From Helicobacter sp. 10-6591 (GTDB taxonomy: Bacteria > Campylobacterota > Campylobacteria > Campylobacterales > Helicobacteraceae), in assembly GCF_003288805.1 (NCBI RefSeq), contig NZ_NHYK01000012.1:1-54356 (forward strand): 54,356 bases of DNA, in the 5' to 3' direction. Made by a program: the position numbers and the translations under genes. Below, one piece after another: positions 9,558 to 17,717 of the stretch. Positions within the stretch are counted from its first letter, which is position 1, and each line of letters opens with the position of its first letter. Below the pieces are notes generated by a model. That model did not search any database and was not told the origin of the DNA. It saw only the letters and a program-made list of their open reading frames with translations.

Positions 9558-10100
9558 GTGTTAGAGCTTGAAAATAAAGTAAGCACACTTGCTATATCTA
9601 TGGGATATGTGCTTTATGATATGTTTTGGGCAAAAGAGAATGAGCATGCCATTTTGCGCATTTTTTTGAGCAAAGAGTTGCCATCACAGTCACTAGAGTA
9701 TTTTGCAGATTTGCAAAATGCAAAATCCATACAATCTCAGCAATTAGATGCTTTGCCTAAAAGGGATTCTATAAGTCTGCAAGATTGTGAATTATTTAGC
9801 AAAACATTATCTCCTTTGCTTGATGTGGAGCTTGTATCGCAAGAAAAATATTTTTTGGAAGTGAGTTCTCCGGGATTAGAGCGTGTTCTCAAAAAACCCC
9901 AGCATTTTGTCTATAGTATTGGAGAGGAGATAGAGATTACTAGCAGGCAAAATATACATTTACAAGGTCTTTTGCTCGCTAGTAATGTCAATGGCGAGGT
10001 TGGTGCATTGCTACTTTGCACAGAATATTTGCAGCAATATAGAATCGAATTTATTCCATTTGAGAATATTAAAAAAGCCAAAACTATTTTTAGATTCTAA
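9558..10100 (+). CDS. rimP: Ribosome maturation factor RimP
   Basis: RimP assists maturation of the 30S subunit. The 180-aa protein has the N-terminal domain (MGYVLYDMFWA, then DCELFSKTLSPLLDVE) and the family signature LEVSSPGLERVLKKPQHF (about residues 115-132), followed by an SH3-like C-terminal domain ending FENIKKAKTIFRF. It is about 30 residues longer than typical RimP. The extra sequence lies near residues 40-71, between the ILRIFLSKE strand and the SLQDCELFSK helix. The start is GTG at 9558, preceded by GAGGAAAA. Confidence 0.85.
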   Translation: MLELENKVSTLAISMGYVLYDMFWAKENEHAILRIFLSKELPSQSLEYFADLQNAKSIQSQQLDALPKRDSISLQDCELFSKTLSPLLDVELVSQEKYFLEVSSPGLERVLKKPQHFVYSIGEEIEITSRQNIHLQGLLLASNVNGEVGALLLCTEYLQQYRIEFIPFENIKKAKTIFRF

Positions 10101-10112
10101 AGAGATTTGATC

Positions 10113-11213
10113 ATGTATAGCGTGCTAGATCGCACTATTATGGAGAGATTGATAGATTATGCATGGGAGTATCAAACACTGTGCTTGCCTAATCCTAGCG
10201 TGGGTGCAGCAGTGTTCTCTCCCAAATACCAAATACTGAGTTTTGGAATCCACAAAAAAGCAGGTGGTCCGCATGCGGAAGTTTATGCCTTTGCAAATGC
10301 TGCAAAGGAGTTTTTTACACTCAAGAAAGAATACAGCTTGCTCCAAGAGCTTGATTCTTTGCTCACGCTGCCTTTAGAATCCCAAAGCTTGGCTTTGCAT
10401 AAATTTCTCTGTACCCATACAAAGCATTTATTTTCTGATTGTCGGGTTTATGTGAGTTTAGAACCTTGTAATCATTCTGGTAAGACACCACCTTGTGCGA
10501 ATCTGCTAGAGATTTTGCATCCTGAGTATGTGTTTATCGCCTGTCGCGAGACCAATAAGCAAGCACAAGGTGGTGGAAGTCGTTTGCAGCAAGCAGACAT
10601 TAAAGTATGCTATGGGCTTTGTGAGGATAGGGCCAAAGCATTGCTTCTGCCTTTTTTATGTTACAAACAAAATGGGGCATTTAGACTGTTTAAACTTGCA
10701 ATGCGATTGGATGGGGATTATCTCAGTGGGCGTATAACGCATTTTGATACGCAGATTTTCACGCATAACCAACGGAGCGTGAGCGATTGTATTATCGTTT
10801 CTGGACGTACTTTTTTGCATGATTTGCCAAAGCTTGATTGTAGGTTTGCTACTTCTCCATTTGATAATTCGCATTTGCCCCAAGTCAAAATATTGACGCG
10901 AGAAAATATTGATACAGCACTTAATCCAAATATTACGCCCTCTCGCATAAGAGTGTGCCATGGGATAGAGGAGTTGGCATTAGATTCTGGCTTTAGTATC
11001 ATTGAAGGTGGATTGCCACTTTTACAGTCTTTATTGCCCCAGATTGACATGCTTTTGTTGCATATCGCGCCAAATTTTCTTCCCGATTCCAAAAAGTTTA
11101 TCAATAAGAGGTTTGCTGGATTTGATTCTCTTACAGATGGTATGCATGATTTTAGAATCTTGCATACACATAAACACAGTGTGGATATGAGTGTATGGCT
11201 AATACGTGCTTAA
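10113..11213 (+). CDS. ribD: Riboflavin biosynthesis deaminase/reductase RibD
   Basis: RibD performs the second and third steps of riboflavin synthesis: deamination of the pyrimidine and reduction of its ribosyl side chain. The zinc-binding cytidine-deaminase motif is GGPHAEVYAF (HAE) plus EPCNHSGKTPPC. The reductase-like half starts near residue 175 with FRLFKLAMRLDG. This half is divergent: IIVSGRTFLHDLPKLDCR stands in for the usual GxGTxxxDxPxLxxR block. Start choice is ATG 10113 after AAAGAGAT rather than the in-frame TTG at 10107. The 3' end overlaps the next gene by 19 bp. Confidence 0.85.
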   Translation: MYSVLDRTIMERLIDYAWEYQTLCLPNPSVGAAVFSPKYQILSFGIHKKAGGPHAEVYAFANAAKEFFTLKKEYSLLQELDSLLTLPLESQSLALHKFLCTHTKHLFSDCRVYVSLEPCNHSGKTPPCANLLEILHPEYVFIACRETNKQAQGGGSRLQQADIKVCYGLCEDRAKALLLPFLCYKQNGAFRLFKLAMRLDGDYLSGRITHFDTQIFTHNQRSVSDCIIVSGRTFLHDLPKLDCRFATSPFDNSHLPQVKILTRENIDTALNPNITPSRIRVCHGIEELALDSGFSIIEGGLPLLQSLLPQIDMLLLHIAPNFLPDSKKFINKRFAGFDSLTDGMHDFRILHTHKHSVDMSVWLIRA

Positions 11214-11929
11214 ATCTCTACCAGTTGAGCGATGGCTACTGCTACAACACTGATAGCCTCATCCTAGCTTATTTTGCAAGGGGGTTTCTCAAGCCAAAAA
11301 CACGGCTTTTGGATATTGGTGCAGGCTGTGGAATCTTGGGGCTTTTGTGCGCAAGAGAACAGACTTTAGAACTTCAGATGTTAGAAATCGATCCTAAGGC
11401 AAGTCTGCTTGCGCGCAGAAATGCCGCTAATACAAGCTTTGCTAAAAATGCATTGGTGCATAATATGAGTATTTTTGATTTTAAGAGCAGTGTACTTTTT
11501 GATACGATTATCACAAATCCGCCTTTTTACAATCCTCATATTCTCAAAAGTCCAAACGATCGTAAGAATCTCGCTCGTATCCAAGATTCTATGCCGCTTG
11601 CTGCGCTTTTAGCATCTGTAAAGCGTTTGCTGAAACCTAGAGGGAATCTCTTGCTGTGCTATGATGCTAGAGAATGCACAGTGTTGTTTTATGAACTACG
11701 CAAGGCTGGTTTATATATACAAAATGCTTGTTTTGTGTATCCATTAAGAGACAGAGACGCTTCTCTTGTTTTGATACAAGCAAAGATTGATTACAAGGGG
11801 ATGCTTAGGATTTTACCCCCGATTTATACGCACAATAGCCCAAACCAACAGGACAATACAGAGCAACTGCGCCAAATTTATGCATGGGCGCATACACACA
11901 GCATCAAGGTCCAAAGCATAGATATCTAA
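11195..11929 (+). CDS. trmN6: tRNA1(Val) A37 N6-methyltransferase-like protein (TrmN6/YfiC family)
   Basis: This 244-aa class I SAM-dependent methyltransferase has motif I as LLDIGAGCGILGLL (about residues 38-51) and the amino-methylating catalytic motif NPPF (about 109-112), the pattern of the TrmN6/COG4123 group that methylates adenine in tRNA. It opens with YQLSDGYCYNTDSLILAYF, corresponding to the family's substrate-side helix. It starts within ribD (19-bp overlap). The exact tRNA target is inferred from the family; another N6-adenine or N5-glutamine methyltransferase cannot be excluded. Confidence 0.72.
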   Translation: MANTCLNLYQLSDGYCYNTDSLILAYFARGFLKPKTRLLDIGAGCGILGLLCAREQTLELQMLEIDPKASLLARRNAANTSFAKNALVHNMSIFDFKSSVLFDTIITNPPFYNPHILKSPNDRKNLARIQDSMPLAALLASVKRLLKPRGNLLLCYDARECTVLFYELRKAGLYIQNACFVYPLRDRDASLVLIQAKIDYKGMLRILPPIYTHNSPNQQDNTEQLRQIYAWAHTHSIKVQSIDI

Positions 11930-11950
11930 ATTCTTCTAGGAGGCGTAAAC

Positions 11951-13246
11951 ATAAAAAAAATATGTCTTTTACTAGGAAGTGTAGGGTTTCTACAAGGCTT
12001 TGAATATGAAGTAAGCAGCAGTTCTGAGAGCTTTTCAAAATGGGGATTTAATAACCAAATGCTTGGTATACAAGAGGGTAGGGCACCAACAGAGAGCTTT
12101 GCCACGCTTTATAGCCAGCTTAATATCGCTGCAAATCTTGCGGAAAATCTCAGCATAAAGCTTGGTGGAGCTATTGGTGGGATTGTTTTTGATTCTACTG
12201 CTAATGATATGCAGGCAGAAAATCCAGTTATTGGCTCACCGGTTGTTAGTGCATATTTTGGCGTATCTCGGGATGAACAAAAGATACAAAATTACATGAT
12301 TCATAACGCGTATTTGCAGTATGAAAATGAGCATTTTTATTTCAAAATAGGGCGCTATGAGGCTGGAAATGTAGGACAGTATTTTAGTGGATACAACCAA
12401 GGTGCAGAAGCTTATGTCAAATTTAGTATGTTCAAGTTGTGGGGTTTTTGGTCTAATCGCATAGCATTTGCCTACAGGAATTTGTTTAATGATTTTTTTC
12501 TTATACATGGTGCAGATTCTAAGAATCTTCAAACATATGCCATAGGAATGGATATGGATTTTGCAAGTTTTCAGCTTACAGTTTTTCATTATTTTGTACC
12601 CACTATGTATATAGCTCCTGGCATTGGGCTTACTTATGATACAAAACTTATCCAAGACAATTTGCGTTTGATTACAAAAGCAAATGCAATTTTTCCACGG
12701 GTTTTTAGGGAATTTGTCGGGCAGACTTCAAATAATTTGAGTGCTAGGGACTGGGGAGTTATTGAGAAAAATACAGCATCAATTTTCCTAGAGCAGTCTT
12801 TTGGGATTTATAATTTTTCTTTTGGTGTTGGGGTTTATAAAAATTTTGGCAATGCAAATGCATTTATAGGAACTTATGGAAATACATTGTGGCTTGACAT
12901 TTGGACAAATACAGTTTATGAAGGCGGACAAGCACTCAATGATATTGTAAGCCAAAATGCCCTCACAGGCTTTGTTTATCTTGGTGCAACTTATAGGGAT
13001 TTGACCTGGCAGATTCTAGGCAGAGAGACAGATTCTACACGGAGTGCAGAGCAGAGCTTGGCTTTGAATGTGAGCTATGAATTCAGAAAAGATATAACAA
13101 TTGGTGGCAAGATAGAAGCCTATATCGACACCACAAAAGCGGAATACAATCCTTTGATAGGTTATTATGGCGATGTATTGAGACTACAAAAGAATCGTGT
13201 TGATGATAGAAGTCATATGTCTTTTTATATAGCCCATCATTTTTAA
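11951..13246 (+). CDS. Hof-family outer membrane protein (HP_OMP_2-like), apparent ATA start
   Basis: The sequence from 11951 encodes a short signal peptide (IKKICLLLGSVGFLQG, probable cleavage after LQG) followed by a beta-barrel resembling H. pylori Hof proteins. It has FSKWGFNNQ, PTESFATLYSQL, the block GRYEAGNVGQYFSGYNQGAE, and ends FYIAHHF with the C-terminal Phe needed for outer-membrane insertion. No ATG, GTG or TTG occurs in frame between the upstream TAA (11927) and ATG 12059, which would delete the signal peptide. An AGGAGG (11938-11943) stands seven bases before ATA 11951. The gene either starts at ATA or has lost its start codon. The full product would be 431 aa. Confidence 0.75.
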   Translation: MKKICLLLGSVGFLQGFEYEVSSSSESFSKWGFNNQMLGIQEGRAPTESFATLYSQLNIAANLAENLSIKLGGAIGGIVFDSTANDMQAENPVIGSPVVSAYFGVSRDEQKIQNYMIHNAYLQYENEHFYFKIGRYEAGNVGQYFSGYNQGAEAYVKFSMFKLWGFWSNRIAFAYRNLFNDFFLIHGADSKNLQTYAIGMDMDFASFQLTVFHYFVPTMYIAPGIGLTYDTKLIQDNLRLITKANAIFPRVFREFVGQTSNNLSARDWGVIEKNTASIFLEQSFGIYNFSFGVGVYKNFGNANAFIGTYGNTLWLDIWTNTVYEGGQALNDIVSQNALTGFVYLGATYRDLTWQILGRETDSTRSAEQSLALNVSYEFRKDITIGGKIEAYIDTTKAEYNPLIGYYGDVLRLQKNRVDDRSHMSFYIAHHF

Positions 13247-13256
13247 AGGTGCAGCA

Positions 13257-13814
13257 ATGAAAGATTCCCTGAAGTATTTTGAATTTTTTTTCCAGTCTTT
13301 GTGTAGGGAGATTGGTGAAGATTCTGGGCGAGAAGGTCTTAAAGAGACGCCAAAACGCGTTATGGAATCTTTTGCAAACTTACTAGGGGGTTATAGGCAA
13401 AATCCAAAAGAGCTTTTGGGTGCGACATTTAAAGATGGTGTATGTGATGAAATGGTCATAGCAAAAGGAATTGAGTTTTATTCAATGTGCGAACACCATT
13501 TGCTTCCGTTTTTTGGGAGTATTGATATTGGCTATATCCCTGATAAATATATTGCAGGTTTGAGTTCTTTAGTACGCGTAGTGGAAGCTTATGCGCAGAG
13601 ATTGCAAATCCAGGAGAGTTTGACTGAGCAGATTGCGCAATGTTTATTAGAAGAATTGCACCCAAAAGGGGTGATTGTAGTGTGTCGTGCGCGACATTTA
13701 TGCATGAGTATGCGTGGTGTGCGTAAGAATCCTGAGATTATTACCTCTGCTTTGAGAGGACTTTTTAAAAGTGATTCAAAAACACGGGCAGAGTTTATGC
13801 AGCTAGTCAAGTAA
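13257..13814 (+). CDS. folE: GTP cyclohydrolase I
   Basis: FolE opens the folate pathway by converting GTP to dihydroneopterin triphosphate. The 185-aa protein has the signature SMCEHHLLPFFGSIDIGYIP with zinc ligands Cys and His (about residues 79-82), GLSSLVRVVEAYAQRLQIQE, and a C-terminal CRARHLCMSMRGV with the third zinc-binding Cys. It begins 10 bp after the porin stop, with AAAGG eight bases upstream of ATG. A run of eight T lies near codon 10. Confidence 0.96.
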   Translation: MKDSLKYFEFFFQSLCREIGEDSGREGLKETPKRVMESFANLLGGYRQNPKELLGATFKDGVCDEMVIAKGIEFYSMCEHHLLPFFGSIDIGYIPDKYIAGLSSLVRVVEAYAQRLQIQESLTEQIAQCLLEELHPKGVIVVCRARHLCMSMRGVRKNPEIITSALRGLFKSDSKTRAEFMQLVK

Positions 13815-13853
13815 GCACTTATTAACTTAGCTCTATATACTACAGAGTCTCGT

Positions 13854-13859
13854 TATAAT
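13854..13859 (+). promoter_or_regulatory. -10 element of the porGDAB operon
   Basis: A perfect TATAAT about 38 bp before the porG start, downstream of the folE stop and in an AT-rich stretch. It is the best visible promoter in the interval. Confidence 0.6.
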
Positions 13860-13860
13860 T

Positions 13861-13886
13861 TTGTGTCTCAACATCTTAAGACACAA
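13861..13886 (+). promoter_or_regulatory. inverted repeat in the porG leader
   Basis: TTGTGTCT (13861-13868) and AGACACAA (13879-13886) form a perfect 8-bp inverted repeat with a 10-nt loop. It begins just after the TATAAT box and ends against the AAGGAGGAG Shine-Dalgarno. It may be an operator or a 5' RNA hairpin that affects ribosome access. Confidence 0.45.
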
Positions 13887-13896
13887 GGAGGAGAGA

Positions 13897-14457
13897 ATGC
13901 TAGAAATCAGATGGCATTCACGTGCTGGGCAAGGTGCTGTAACTGGTGCCAAAGGTTTAGCTGATGTGATTGCAGGAACAGGTAAGGAAGTTCAGGCGTT
14001 TGCGTTTTATGGATCTGCAAAACGTGGTGCTTCAATGACGGCTTATAATAGGATAGATTCAGAGCCAATCTTAAATCACGAGAAGTTTATGAATCCTGAC
14101 TATGTCCTAGTGATTGACCCTGGCTTAGTGTTTATCACAAATATCTGCTTATATCATAAGCCCTCTACGAAGTACATCATTACCACGCGTCTAAGCAAAG
14201 AAGAGCTCATTGACCAAAAACCTGAACTTGCTACAAAGGATATCTACACACTTGATTGCATACAAATCTCACTTGATTCAATTGGTAAATCTGTACCAAA
14301 TGCGCCTATGCTTGGTGCTTTGATGAAAGTCTCAGGTATGCTTGAGATTGGATATTTTTTAGAATCTTTTTCAAAAGTGCTTGGCAAAAAGCTTCCACAA
14401 AAAGTGATTGAAGCCAACAAGATAGCGATACAAAGAGCCTATGATGAGGTTCAATAG
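13897..14457 (+). CDS. porG: Pyruvate:flavodoxin oxidoreductase, gamma subunit
   Basis: This 186-aa subunit belongs to the four-subunit POR of Helicobacter, which oxidises pyruvate to acetyl-CoA and CO2 with flavodoxin as acceptor. It begins MLEIRWHSRAGQGAVTGAKG, the gamma-domain signature, followed by FGSAKRGA-like and DPGLVF blocks. The start at 13897 has AAGGAGGAG upstream; an in-frame start at 13861 would run through the leader repeat and is rejected. It leads the porG-porD-porA-porB operon. Confidence 0.92.
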   Translation: MLEIRWHSRAGQGAVTGAKGLADVIAGTGKEVQAFAFYGSAKRGASMTAYNRIDSEPILNHEKFMNPDYVLVIDPGLVFITNICLYHKPSTKYIITTRLSKEELIDQKPELATKDIYTLDCIQISLDSIGKSVPNAPMLGALMKVSGMLEIGYFLESFSKVLGKKLPQKVIEANKIAIQRAYDEVQ

Positions 14458-14484
14458 AATCAAATAACACAAAAGGAGGCTTAC

Positions 14485-14889
14485 ATGGATAAGTTAAAAG
14501 ATTGGAATGAATTTGAAATTGGTTCTGTGCTTTTCCCTTTTAAAAAGGGTGTGGATGGAGTAATGGAGCTATATAAATGCGAGAGAACGTATAGTGGTGA
14601 TAGCTCATTTACCGACAGTGTCGCACATTGGCGTGTAGAAAAGCCTGTGCATAATAGTGAAGTTTGTATTAATTGCTTTAATTGCTGGGTTTTCTGCCCT
14701 GATTCAGCTATTTTGACAAGTAATGACAAACTTTCTGGAGTGGATTATGTGCATTGTAAGGGTTGTGGTGTTTGTGTAGATGTGTGTCCTACAAACCCTA
14801 AGTCTTTGCTTATGTTTAATGACCATAAGGACAATGAAGAAGCCTTGAGAGAATGGCCTGAAAAACAACCCAAAAAGAGGGAAGTATAG
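14485..14889 (+). CDS. porD: Pyruvate:flavodoxin oxidoreductase, delta (ferredoxin-like) subunit
   Basis: This 134-aa protein carries two [4Fe-4S] cluster motifs: CINCFNCWVFCPD (about residues 57-69) and CKGCGVCVDVCPT (about 92-104). It relays electrons from the TPP-containing beta subunit to flavodoxin. The N-terminal 55 residues lack cysteines other than one and match the usual PorD extension. AAGGAGG precedes the ATG. Confidence 0.93.
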   Translation: MDKLKDWNEFEIGSVLFPFKKGVDGVMELYKCERTYSGDSSFTDSVAHWRVEKPVHNSEVCINCFNCWVFCPDSAILTSNDKLSGVDYVHCKGCGVCVDVCPTNPKSLLMFNDHKDNEEALREWPEKQPKKREV

Positions 14890-14899
14890 GAGGAGAAAA

Positions 14900-16120
14900 A
14901 TGGCAAAGACAATGGAAGTAAGAGATGTTGAGGTTTGGGATGGCAATATGGCAGCTTCTCAGGCACTGCGTCAAGCACAAATTGATGTTGTGGCAGCTTA
15001 TCCTATCACCCCTTCAACGCCTATAGTGCAGAGTTATGGTAGTTTTGTGAGTAATGGCTATGTTGATGGTGAGTTTGTGATGGTGGAATCTGAGCACGCT
15101 GCAATGAGTGCGTGCGTAGGCGCAGCTGCAGCAGGTGGAAGAGTAGCTACAGCGACGAGTTCGCAAGGATTTGCTCTTATGGTAGAAGTGCTATACCAAG
15201 CTTCAGGTATGCGTTTGCCTATCGTGTTAAACCTTGTCAATCGCTCATTGGCTGCACCTTTAAATGTCAATGGCGATCATTCTGATATGTATCTTAGCCG
15301 CGATACAGGCTGGATAAATCTTTGCACCTACAATCCCCAAGAGGCTTATGATTTTAATCTTATGGCTTTTAAGATTGCTGAGGATTTGCGTGTAAGAGTG
15401 CCTGTGATTGTGAATCAAGATGGTTTTATTTGCTCTCATACAGCTCAATCTGTGAGACCTTTTAGTGATGAGGTGGCATACAAATTTATTGGAGATTATG
15501 TTTCGCATAATCCTATGTTGGATTTTTCAAATCCTATAACCTATGGTGCACAAACAGAGGAAGATTGGCATTTTGAGCACAAAGCACAGCTACATAAAGG
15601 TATTATGGATTCGCAGAATGTTATTGCTGAAGTATTTAAAGAGTTTGAGAAACTCAGTGGACGCAAATATAGCCTTGTAGAGACCTATTATCTTGAAGAT
15701 GCGGAAGTAGCTATTGTCGCACTTGGTACAAGTGTAGAATCTGCTCGTGTTGCAGCAAAAAAAATGCGTGAAGACAAAGGCATAAAAGCGGGTGTAATTT
15801 CTATCCGTTCTTTGCGTCCTTTTCCATTCCAGGAAGTAGGGGAAGCGTTAAAGAATCTTAAAGCAGTTGCATGTCTTGATAGAAGCTTGCCTGCTGGTAC
15901 ACTTGGTATGCTTTTTAATGAGTTTTCAGCCGCAGCACTTTCAATTAGAGCCTATCCTCTTATGTCAAATTACATTTATGGGCTTGGTGGACGCGATTTA
16001 ACTCAAGCTCATTTAGAGAGTATTCTTATAGAGCTTGATGCAGATGCAAAGGCAGGTAAGCTTACTCACCCACTTCAGCAAATGCTAGGATTACGTGGTC
16101 CTAAAATGAGCTTTTTTTAA
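14900..16120 (+). CDS. porA: Pyruvate:flavodoxin oxidoreductase, alpha subunit
   Basis: The 406-aa alpha subunit contributes the pyrimidine-side TPP-binding and transketolase-like C-terminal domains. Visible are AAYPITPSTPIVQSYG (about residues 32-47), FVMVESEHAAMSACVGAAAAGGR with the conserved Glu, and VAIVALGTSVESAR in the C-terminal domain. It lies 10 bp after porD and 11 bp before porB with a strong Shine-Dalgarno at each junction, so the complex is made from one transcript. Confidence 0.95.
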   Translation: MAKTMEVRDVEVWDGNMAASQALRQAQIDVVAAYPITPSTPIVQSYGSFVSNGYVDGEFVMVESEHAAMSACVGAAAAGGRVATATSSQGFALMVEVLYQASGMRLPIVLNLVNRSLAAPLNVNGDHSDMYLSRDTGWINLCTYNPQEAYDFNLMAFKIAEDLRVRVPVIVNQDGFICSHTAQSVRPFSDEVAYKFIGDYVSHNPMLDFSNPITYGAQTEEDWHFEHKAQLHKGIMDSQNVIAEVFKEFEKLSGRKYSLVETYYLEDAEVAIVALGTSVESARVAAKKMREDKGIKAGVISIRSLRPFPFQEVGEALKNLKAVACLDRSLPAGTLGMLFNEFSAAALSIRAYPLMSNYIYGLGGRDLTQAHLESILIELDADAKAGKLTHPLQQMLGLRGPKMSFF

Positions 16121-16131
16121 AGGAGAATACA

Positions 16132-17076
16132 ATGGTAAAGGAAGTTAGAAATTTAAAAGAATTCCAAAAATCATCAAAAAAATTTGAGGGAGCACATTTA
16201 CTTTGTCCGGGCTGTGCACACGGAATGATTGTGCGTGAGGTGCTTAGTGCTGTTGATGGACCTATTATTCTTGGAAACTCAACAGGCTGCCTTGAAGTTT
16301 CCAGTGCGGTATATCCACATACAAGCTGGGATGTGCCGTGGATTCACATTGGGTTTGAAAATGGTTCTACTGCGGTTGCTGGAGCAGAATCTATGTATAA
16401 AGCCCTTGCACGCAAGGGCAGATATACAGGTGAAAAGCCAAAATTTGTCGCCTTTGGTGGCGATGGGGCGACTTACGATATCGGATTCCAATGGATTAGC
16501 GGCTGTTTTGAGAGAGGACACGATATGACTTATATCTGTTTGGATAATGAAGTCTATGCCAATACCGGTGGTCAAAGAAGTGGCTCTACGCCCCTTGGTT
16601 CTAGCACTTCTACTACACCTGCAGGGAGTATAAGCTATGGTAAGAAAGAAAAAAAGAAAGATTTACTCCCTATTATGGCAGCACATGGCTCTCCTTATGT
16701 CGCACAGGTAGCCCCTAATAAATGGAAAGATATGAATAAAAAAATTAAACGCGCTATTGATACAGAAGGACCGACTTTTATTAATGCTCTTAGTGCTTGC
16801 ACGACAGAGTGGCGTTTTGAATCTAACAAAACTGTGGAAATAAGTGATTTAGCAGTGGATTCTCTTATTTTTCCTCTCTATGAAATTATCAATGGCACAG
16901 AACTGCACATTACTTATCGCCCTAAGAATGTAATACCTGTGCGTGATTATCTAGGGGCACAAGGACGATTTAAGCATCTCTTTAAGCCAGAAAATGAGCA
17001 CATTATTACGCAATTACAAAAAGATGTCGATGCGTATTGGGAGCATCTCCAAAGACGAGAAGAAAGCAAGTTCTAG
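16132..17076 (+). CDS. porB: Pyruvate:flavodoxin oxidoreductase, beta subunit
   Basis: The 314-aa beta subunit binds TPP and a [4Fe-4S] cluster. It has HLLCPGCAHG with the first cluster cysteines (about residue 22), the TPP motif GGDGATYDIG (about 110-119) and the LDNEVYANTGGQRSG loop (about 140-154), plus a later ALSACTTEWRF cysteine. It completes porGDAB and ends 27 bp before rnhB. The enzyme partner for NADPH formation, an FqrB homologue, is encoded at 39333-40307. Confidence 0.96.
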   Translation: MVKEVRNLKEFQKSSKKFEGAHLLCPGCAHGMIVREVLSAVDGPIILGNSTGCLEVSSAVYPHTSWDVPWIHIGFENGSTAVAGAESMYKALARKGRYTGEKPKFVAFGGDGATYDIGFQWISGCFERGHDMTYICLDNEVYANTGGQRSGSTPLGSSTSTTPAGSISYGKKEKKKDLLPIMAAHGSPYVAQVAPNKWKDMNKKIKRAIDTEGPTFINALSACTTEWRFESNKTVEISDLAVDSLIFPLYEIINGTELHITYRPKNVIPVRDYLGAQGRFKHLFKPENEHIITQLQKDVDAYWEHLQRREESKF

Positions 17077-17103
17077 CATATAAACTTGCGCTTGTAAAGA
17101 CAA

Positions 17104-17679
17104 ATGGTATGTGGTATCGATGAAGCTGGTAGAGGGTGTTTATGCGGGAGTTTATTTGTATGCGGGGTTTTAGGCGAGGAAAATATGCTTAGCAGTCTAG
17201 GTATCAAAGACAGCAAAAAGCTGAGTACAAAACAACGCTTTGTGTTAGATGCGACTTTGCAAGAACTTACAAAAGAAAAGAGATTATATTTTTACCTTAT
17301 AGAAAAATCAGCGCAAGATATTGATACATTCGGTATAAGTGTGTGTATGAAAGAGGCTTTAGAATCAATACTTAGGCACTTCTTAGATTTGCGTTTGAAC
17401 ATAGAGCAATTTTTGTTTGATGGTAATACGACTTTTGGAATAGACAAAAAGTATTCCAACCTTCATACTTTAATAAAAGGTGATGAAAAGAATCTCTTGA
17501 TAGCTGCTGCTTCAATCATCGCTAAAGTCGCCAAAGATTCTCAAATGCTGCAGCTCCATAAAATGTATCCACAATATGATTTTGCTAGCAATAAAGGCTA
17601 TGGCACGGCCAAACATAAAGAAGCCATTAATGAGTTTGGTATCACTCCTTTCCACAGAAAAAGTTTTCGATTGTCTTAA
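17104..17679 (+). CDS. rnhB: Ribonuclease HII
   Basis: RNase HII cleaves the RNA strand of RNA/DNA hybrids and removes misincorporated ribonucleotides. The 191-aa protein opens with CGIDEAGRG, holding the first catalytic Asp-Glu pair, then GIKDSKKLS, FLFDGN (third Asp) and AAASIIAKVAKDSQM (fourth Asp). The length is typical. No strong Shine-Dalgarno precedes ATG 17104; it probably depends on porB transcription. Confidence 0.93.
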   Translation: MVCGIDEAGRGCLCGSLFVCGVLGEENMLSSLGIKDSKKLSTKQRFVLDATLQELTKEKRLYFYLIEKSAQDIDTFGISVCMKEALESILRHFLDLRLNIEQFLFDGNTTFGIDKKYSNLHTLIKGDEKNLLIAAASIIAKVAKDSQMLQLHKMYPQYDFASNKGYGTAKHKEAINEFGITPFHRKSFRLS

Positions 17680-17717
17680 TGACTGCATAAGAGCTTGCTT
17701 TCTGAGAGGTTAGGGCG

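Noticed and set aside
12059-13246. ATG 12059 as the start of the Hof porin
   Set aside because: It would remove the signal peptide and the conserved FSKWGFNNQ segment, which are intact upstream behind AGGAGG.
13286-13293. T8 run near the start of folE as a phase-variation tract
   Set aside because: Short poly-T runs are common in AT-rich coding DNA and folE is intact and housekeeping; no evidence of switching.
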